Shown here piece after piece: positions 26,011-29,833 of a DNA stretch of 29,833 nt. Each line of letters begins with the position of its first letter. The first letter of the stretch is position 1. The DNA is taken from assembly GCA_963623095.1 (NCBI GenBank), contig CAVFKD010000020.1, forward strand, positions 1-29,833, given 5' to 3'. The position numbers and the translations under genes were made by a program. The notes under the pieces are model-generated. The model was not told the origin of the DNA and ran no database searches. It was given only the letters and a program-made list of their open reading frames with translations. This DNA comes from UBA3210 sp963623095. Its GTDB lineage: Bacteria > Bacillota_I > Bacilli_A > RFN20 > CAG-449.

Positions 26011-26046
26011 ATCTATATAAAGGAGAAAAAAGCACTAATTTTTTCT

Positions 26047-26068
26047 ATGTGTCCAAATTCGGACACAT
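26047..26068. promoter_or_regulatory. 22-bp palindrome, candidate TetR-family operator
   Basis: Perfect 8-base arms ATGTGTCC and GGACACAT flank a six-base centre AAATTC. It lies between the divergent tetR and MMPL genes, 34 bases before the tetR start codon. Its GC-rich arms stand out in AT-rich DNA. Size, symmetry and place match operators of TetR-type regulators that control the neighbouring transporter and themselves. Confidence 0.75.
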
Positions 26069-26101
26069 CACAAAAAAAAGTTTAAAAACTAAGGTAAATA
26101 T

Positions 26102-26659
26102 ATGGTTAAAAATAGAAATTACATCAAAACTGAAAACGCAATTAGAGAAGCATTCACTTCATTAATAGAAGAAAAAGGAAATATTGAACATATAACAGTC
26201 ATTGATATATGTGAAAAAGCAGATATCTCTAAAAGTACCTTTTATTGCCATTATAATAACATTTATGAGCTAATTTCCGCTTTAGCGAGTGAATTAATCG
26301 ATGTTTTAGATTCAACAATGGATAATTATATCTCTTCTCATAACGATATTATTTACCCATATGTCCATGCAATATTTATCTTCTTAAAAGAACATGAAAA
26401 ATTCTATCGTGCTGTTTTAAATGCTCAATACCCTTTACAAGTACTTGATAAATTAAAAAAAATATCTTTAGAAAGATTTTCTAAAGACATCAAAATTACT
26501 ACACTGTCCAAAAATGAGCGAGTCAAAAAAGCTCAAATATCTTTCGCAGCCAATGGGATGATTGATCTAGTTATTGACTATTTCCGTAATAAGTTAAATG
26601 TTACTTTAGAAGAATTAGAAGATATAGTCATCGATATATTAATTTCATTAATAAAATAA
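26102..26659 (+). CDS. TetR/AcrR-family transcriptional regulator
   Basis: 185 residues. The N-terminal DNA-binding domain shows the TetR pattern: TENAIREAFTSLIEEKG, then ITVIDICEKADISKSTFYCHYNNIYEL (helix-turn-helix at about 33-58, with the STFYxHY signature). The C-terminal domain is helical and ends DYFRNKLNVTLEELEDIVIDILISLI, as in the TetR_C_33-like group. TAAGG lies eight bases before the ATG. It is divergent from the MMPL gene and most likely represses it, and itself, by binding the 26047-26068 palindrome. The inducer is unknown; a hydrophobic substrate of the transporter is a usual guess. Ended by a terminator shared with the next operon. Confidence 0.9.
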   Translation: MVKNRNYIKTENAIREAFTSLIEEKGNIEHITVIDICEKADISKSTFYCHYNNIYELISALASELIDVLDSTMDNYISSHNDIIYPYVHAIFIFLKEHEKFYRAVLNAQYPLQVLDKLKKISLERFSKDIKITTLSKNERVKKAQISFAANGMIDLVIDYFRNKLNVTLEELEDIVIDILISLIK

Positions 26660-26684
26660 AAAAGTGAGGTTTCCCTCACTTTTT
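26659..26684. terminator. Bidirectional terminator between tetR and the HAD operon
   Basis: AAAAAGTGAGG (26659-26669), loop TTTC, CCTCACTTTTT (26674-26684). Perfect 11-pair stem with A/T flanks, serving both converging transcripts. It overlaps the stop codons of both genes. Confidence 0.92.
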
Positions 26685-27153
26685 ACATTGCGCTTTGTTC
26701 TACTTGTTCTGTAGGTTGAGTTTCATTTAATTTGTTTTGATTTAATTCTTGTTCTTCTAAGAACTTCTTAACATTGTTTTCACGAAGTTTCTTAGCTTTA
26801 AGTTTCTTTTCATTAACATCACTCTTATATGCATAAATACCAATAACTAGTAATTCATAAATTGTGAAGATTAATGTAAACCAAATACCCATGCTTAAGA
26901 AAGATGTAGTCTTCCAAAAGAACCATGAATCCCACCATGTTTTAAAATTAGATTGGAATTCAATTAAGAAATATAAAGGGCTTAATTTCATACTTGTTGT
27001 TTCTGAACCAATATTTTGAATTAATAAGGCTAAGATTAAGCAAGCAACACCCCATAATAAGAATACTCCACCGATAGATAACCAAATAATTTCTGCGATT
27101 TTATTGCCGTTAACTTTTTTAGCTTGTGCTTTTTTAACTTGTTCAATATCCAT
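26683..27153 (-). CDS. Hypothetical membrane protein with charged C-terminal tail
   Basis: 156 residues with two clear membrane helices: about 24-47 (IWLSIGGVFLLWGVACLILALL) and 88-110 (GIWFTLIFTIYELLVIGIYAY). A Trp-rich amphipathic stretch between them (FKTWWDSWFFWKTTSF) may lie at the membrane surface. The tail from 111 is rich in Lys, Glu, Asn and Gln and probably cytoplasmic. I do not recognise the family. AGGAAGG precedes the start by nine bases. Last gene of a three-gene operon with an unknown soluble protein and a HAD phosphatase. Like the gene before it, it has no CGCG and more even codon use than most of the window. Confidence 0.75.
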   Translation of the reverse strand: MDIEQVKKAQAKKVNGNKIAEIIWLSIGGVFLLWGVACLILALLIQNIGSETTSMKLSPLYFLIEFQSNFKTWWDSWFFWKTTSFLSMGIWFTLIFTIYELLVIGIYAYKSDVNEKKLKAKKLRENNVKKFLEEQELNQNKLNETQPTEQVEQSAM

Positions 27154-27209
27154 TTTATCTACCTTCCTCGGGTTAAATATTACTATAAAGTAAATATAGT
27201 TTCAACAAC

Positions 27210-28085
27210 TTATTTATCTTCGTCTGCTTTTGCTTGTTCAGCCGCTTTTGCTTGTTGAGCTTGAATATTTCTTTCGTATTCAACTAATTGACCCCAGATG
27301 AATTGATGTTTTTCTCTCCAAACTGGTTCTAAACGAGCAACTTGTGCAAACCAACCTTGGATAATTTTATCAAATTCAGCACGGAATGTTGATCCTTCTG
27401 GTAAAGGTTGACCTGAAATATAACCAATACCTAATTCCATTTGTTTTGCGCATTCTTGGAATTCAACAAAATCTGGACGAGCATTTTGTCTAACAAAGTT
27501 GAACATACCGATAACTTTCTTAATGTCATTGACACAGAAATTTGATTGAGGTGATTCTTTACCTTGTGTTTCTTGCATTGCTTTATTGAATTCAACAAAG
27601 TGTACATTGAATAATAAATCTGAAAGAATCATAGAACAAATAATTCTATAGAAATCATCATCTAATTGAATTAATTCTTCAACGCCTGGTTCTAATGTGT
27701 TTTCTTCTTTTTGATTGTTAATATAAGCTCTAACAATGTTAGTTAAAGATTGTCTTAATGGGATAATATAATCTAAGACTCTTAAATTTAAGCTATGATC
27801 TGGTTTTACTTCGTCACCTTCAATAGAAACAAATGTTTGTTCATCACCATAGCAAAGATCATACATTTCTTTTAATTGATTTCTTACTAATTCACCATTT
27901 TCACCATTGTGATCACAGAAACCATTGAATGGTGAGTTTTCTCTAAATGCTAATTTAAATGTATTGTTTTTAGCTTCCCACATATTCTTTGGATATGATT
28001 TTCTATTTTGTACATATTCTAATGTGTCTCTGACTGATAAGTTTAAATGATAGAAACTTAATGTAAAATGTGTTTTTTGATTCAT
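27210..28085 (-). CDS. Unknown soluble protein, 291 residues
   Basis: Soluble, mostly helical protein with no signal peptide or membrane helix. The N-terminal region (HFTLSFYHLNLSVRDTLEYV) and WEAKNNTFKLAFRENSPFNGF look beta-rich. The middle has an acidic patch (LEPGVEELIQLDDDFYRII), and the part after 230 has several aromatic and charged residues (WFAQVARLEPVWREKHQFIWGQ). It ends in an Ala/Gln/Lys/Glu tail (QAQQAKAAEQAKADEDK). No family or catalytic motif is recognised. A strong AAGGAG lies before the ATG, partly inside the end of the HAD gene nine bases upstream. The company of a HAD phosphatase and a small membrane protein gives no clear function. Confidence 0.78.
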   Translation of the reverse strand: MNQKTHFTLSFYHLNLSVRDTLEYVQNRKSYPKNMWEAKNNTFKLAFRENSPFNGFCDHNGENGELVRNQLKEMYDLCYGDEQTFVSIEGDEVKPDHSLNLRVLDYIIPLRQSLTNIVRAYINNQKEENTLEPGVEELIQLDDDFYRIICSMILSDLLFNVHFVEFNKAMQETQGKESPQSNFCVNDIKKVIGMFNFVRQNARPDFVEFQECAKQMELGIGYISGQPLPEGSTFRAEFDKIIQGWFAQVARLEPVWREKHQFIWGQLVEYERNIQAQQAKAAEQAKADEDK

Positions 28086-28094
28086 AAATACTCC

Positions 28095-28940
28095 TTATTT
28101 AATATAATTCTTTAAATCATCGAATGATTTGATTATCGTTTTTGCTTCTTTTTGAACTTGTAAAGGTGCATGTTTCATACAATATGAATTTGGAAATTCT
28201 TTAAACATTGAAACATCGTTTCCTGAATCGCCAACAACCGCGACTTCATCACGACTATAGCCAAGTTTTTCAATTAATTTTACCAATGATACAGCTTTAG
28301 TGACTTTACCATCAGTAATTTCAATCGCGTTGCCTGACCAACTAAATGTAAATGTATTTCCATCATGTTCTTTGTTCCACTTTTCAGTAAATATACGTGC
28401 TTTTTCAACGCCTTTTTTACCTGTGCCAAACCAAGGCATCATTTTATAAATCTTATTCTTAGGATCTTTTATAAAATCCGCGGTTTTAGATTTACTAATG
28501 ACAAATGGTTCATAATAAGCGCCTTGAAGATTAAATCCAAGATATCCGGCCGTACGAATAATAGGTCCAACATTACTTGAATCGACATACATGATTTCAT
28601 CATTTCCAAAAATCATCCAAACTTTAACGATTTTTAATTCGGATAGTTTTTCATATAGTTCATAAGCTTTTTCATTATCCATCGGTGTTTCTTCAATAAT
28701 TTCACCTTTATGGATCATGAAAGCACCATTGCATCCTACTATAGATAATTGATTTTTCTTTTCCAAACAATCTTCGACTTTTGTTGCAATACGATAATTT
28801 CGTCCAGTTACAAGAATTATTTCTTTGCCAGAATCTAAAGCATTCTGGAGGAATTGCTTATTTTTCTTAGAAATTAAATGTAACTTACGCTTTGGATAGA
28901 ATAACGTACCATCTAAATCGGTTGCGATAACTTTAATCAT
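28095..28940 (-). CDS. HAD-superfamily Cof-type phosphatase (HAD-IIB)
   Basis: 281 residues, typical for Cof/YidA-like sugar-phosphate phosphatases. Motif I is DLDGTLF with nucleophile D8 and acid/base D10. Motif II is VTGR near 45. The C2-type cap lies between (about 80-195). Motif IV is GDSGNDVSMF near 237, with the motif III Lys at KAVSLVKL upstream. These act in the cytoplasm on small phosphorylated metabolites; the exact substrate cannot be predicted. AGGTGAT precedes the ATG. First gene of the operon, with a TATAAT at 28957-28962 on the minus strand and no strong -35. Confidence 0.9.
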   Translation of the reverse strand: MIKVIATDLDGTLFYPKRKLHLISKKNKQFLQNALDSGKEIILVTGRNYRIATKVEDCLEKKNQLSIVGCNGAFMIHKGEIIEETPMDNEKAYELYEKLSELKIVKVWMIFGNDEIMYVDSSNVGPIIRTAGYLGFNLQGAYYEPFVISKSKTADFIKDPKNKIYKMMPWFGTGKKGVEKARIFTEKWNKEHDGNTFTFSWSGNAIEITDGKVTKAVSLVKLIEKLGYSRDEVAVVGDSGNDVSMFKEFPNSYCMKHAPLQVQKEAKTIIKSFDDLKNYIK

Positions 28941-28995
28941 TCACATCACCTAACTAATTATACATTTTACAAAATAAATAATCTATTTATTTTTA

Positions 28996-29017
28996 TCATT
29001 ATTTGTATAAATAATGA
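28996..29017. repeat. Perfect 9-bp inverted repeat upstream of the HAD operon
   Basis: TCATTATTT, GTAT, AAATAATGA. It lies between the hpf terminator and the HAD promoter, about 35 bases upstream of the HAD -10. It has no T tract and is AT-only apart from its ends, so it is more likely a binding site than a terminator. Confidence 0.35.
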
Positions 29018-29027
29018 CCCAAAAGCA

Positions 29028-29061
29028 ACAAAAAAGAGTAGTTCAGGGGAGAACTACTCTT
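29028..29061 (-). terminator. Terminator of hpf
   Basis: AAGAGTAGTTC (29034-29044), loop AGGGGA and GAACTACTCTT (29051-29061) form an 11-pair stem. On the minus strand it is followed by TTTTTTG. Confidence 0.92.
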
Positions 29062-29077
29062 GTATGGGGGTAAAAAT

Positions 29078-29614
29078 TTATTCTTTTCCTTGGAGGACAC
29101 CATATCCTCCATCTTCTCTTTTGTAAACTACTGATACACAGTTGTCTTCTTCATCTCTGAATAAGAAGAAATTATGTCCGAGAGATTCCATTCTTGTGAT
29201 AGCTTCGTTTAAATCCATTGGTTTTAAGTAAATTTCCTTTACTCTAACCATTTCATCATCACTGTCATCTTCTTCTTGTGCGAAGTTTTCAAATGCAATA
29301 GATTCACCTAAACTTAATTTATGTCTACGATCTAACTTAGTTTTAAGTTTTCTCATTTGACCTTCTAATTTATCAATCGCAATATCAATTGCAGCATATA
29401 GGTCTTGATCTTTTACTTCAACACGGAAATCCATCATCTTTGTGTTAATAGTAATTTCAACCTTTTGAGATGTTTTATAAGTTCTAACTAAAACTTTTGC
29501 GACAACATCATCATTAATTACAAAGTATTTGTCCATACGATGTAACTTTTCTTCTATTGCGTTACGAATTGAATCTGTAACTTCAATATTTTTACCAACA
29601 ATTTGACATTTCAT
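29078..29614 (-). CDS. hpf: Ribosome hibernation promoting factor, long form
   Basis: 178 residues, the long HPF type of Gram-positive bacteria. The N-terminal S30AE domain (1-~100: MKCQIVGKNIEVTDSIRNAIEEKL..., KLKTKLDRRHK) sits in the decoding centre. An acidic linker (about 108-122, EEDDSDDE) joins the C-terminal domain (VRVKEIYLKPMDLNEAI, GHNFFLFRDEE, VVYKREDGGYGVLQ), which dimerises to form 100S ribosomes. GGAGG lies eight bases before the ATG. Monocistronic, with its own terminator. A cre-like site covers the spacer of the promoter and the leader starts with a stable hairpin. The gene usually sits near comF or secA in Bacilli; neither is seen here. Confidence 0.95.
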   Translation of the reverse strand: MKCQIVGKNIEVTDSIRNAIEEKLHRMDKYFVINDDVVAKVLVRTYKTSQKVEITINTKMMDFRVEVKDQDLYAAIDIAIDKLEGQMRKLKTKLDRRHKLSLGESIAFENFAQEEDDSDDEMVRVKEIYLKPMDLNEAITRMESLGHNFFLFRDEEDNCVSVVYKREDGGYGVLQGKE

Positions 29615-29645
29615 ATAAATACCTCCGTCACTAAATGTGATTTTC

Positions 29646-29665
29646 TGTAGTTATCTCTAACTACA
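29646..29665 (-). promoter_or_regulatory. Hairpin at the 5' end of the hpf message
   Basis: TGTAGTTA, a four-base loop and TAACTACA form an eight-pair stem that begins only a few bases after the expected transcription start. It does not touch the ribosome site. A 5' hairpin of this kind can protect a message from decay. Confidence 0.5.
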
Positions 29666-29670
29666 CCTAT

Positions 29671-29693
29671 ATTATACAATGAAAGCGCTTTAA
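29671..29693 (-). promoter_or_regulatory. hpf promoter -10 with overlapping cre-like site
   Basis: On the minus strand TATAAT lies at 29676-29671. TGAAAGCGCTTTAA at 29680-29693 (plus strand) matches the catabolite-responsive consensus TGWAARCGYTWWCA at 13 of 14 positions and fills the spacer upstream of the -10. A CcpA-type repressor bound there would block RNA polymerase, linking hibernation to sugar supply. Confidence 0.65.
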
Positions 29694-29769
29694 ATAAAAT
29701 ACCCCAAATTAAAAATTTACCTATTTTTTACTACAAAAATTAAATTTTAAAAATTTTTAGGATTTTTTA

Positions 29770-29833
29770 AAATTTATGCACATTATTATAAGTGTCGGGA
29801 GATTTATTCTTTCGATGAACTTAGTAGACAGGG
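29770..29833 (+). promoter_or_regulatory. Possible start of a structured leader or gene leaving the right edge
   Basis: The last ~60 bases turn from very AT-rich to mixed sequence after a TATAAG-like box. GATGAACTTAGTAG near 29813 resembles the GA...AGUA internal loop at the base of T-box stem I. Alternatively, an ATG at 29814 (MNLVDR...) may start a protein, although GGGAG lies 13 bases upstream, which is too far for comfort. Too little is visible to decide. 29694-29769 is AT-rich with no gene. Confidence 0.25.

Noticed and set aside
27154..27209. Inverted repeat ACTATA...TATAGT between the 27210 and 26683 genes as a terminator
   Set aside because: Weak AT-only stem with no T tract after it; the two genes are probably co-transcribed.
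28365..28580. Plus-strand 71-codon frame inside the HAD phosphatase gene
   Set aside because: Antisense to the catalytic-domain codons, no ribosome site.
1..29833. TGA read as Trp (genetic code 4)
   Set aside because: All genes are full length under the standard code with TGG for Trp, so TGA is not used as Trp here; it is simply missing.

Overview
The window is about 29.8 kb of chromosomal DNA from an AT-rich, low-GC Gram-positive-type bacterium. It carries 24 complete protein genes and one partial gene, with no rRNA, tRNA, CRISPR array, transposase or phage gene that I can see. The setting suggests class Bacilli near the Erysipelotrichia/Mollicutes branches, perhaps an uncultured gut lineage. 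This is inferred from base composition, strong AGGAG-type ribosome sites, short leaders, a GSIII glutamine synthetase, a PPi-type phosphofructokinase, Trk/Npt ion transporters, a likely cre box and the long form of ribosome hibernation factor. All 24 complete genes end in TAA (16) or TAG (8), none in TGA, and Trp is always TGG. Against the low GC, CGCG and CCGCGG are strikingly common, mostly as NNC-GCG codon junctions.

Layout. (1) 1-6558, minus strand: trkA, trkH, an Na/Pi cotransporter, galactokinase and a small NTF2-like protein are packed with overlaps or gaps of a few bases and end at a terminator at 401-426. A partial unknown gene runs off the left edge behind an inverted repeat that covers its ribosome site. 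(2) 6559-8917: divergent promoters, glnN on the plus strand and a symmetric terminator. (3) 8917-12254, minus: a membrane protein and two tandem O-antigen ligase/Wzy-like paralogues. (4) 12298-15406, minus: PPi-type phosphofructokinase, a lone PTS EIIC-like transporter and a four-helix membrane protein, each with its own terminator. (5) 15521-16342, plus: a YugP-like membrane protein whose HExxH zinc-protease motif has become QKSSL.

(6) 16394-18706, minus: PlsC-like acyltransferase, CrtO-like membrane protein and TIGR01212-type radical SAM protein in one operon. (7) 18816-19913, plus: a methyltransferase-like protein, possibly translated from a leaderless message. (8) 19947-26659: an MMPL/RND transporter followed by a 1227-residue GLUG-repeat surface protein, with a divergent TetR regulator and a 22-bp palindromic candidate operator. 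(9) 26683-28940, minus: a Cof-type HAD phosphatase and two unknown proteins. (10) 29078-29614, minus: long HPF with a cre-like site in its promoter. The last ~60 bases may begin a structured leader or a gene leaving the window.

The strongest candidates for new biology are the pseudo-protease at 15521-16342, the TetR/MMPL/giant surface protein module, the absence of TGA combined with CGCG enrichment, and the inverted repeat over the start of the left-edge gene.
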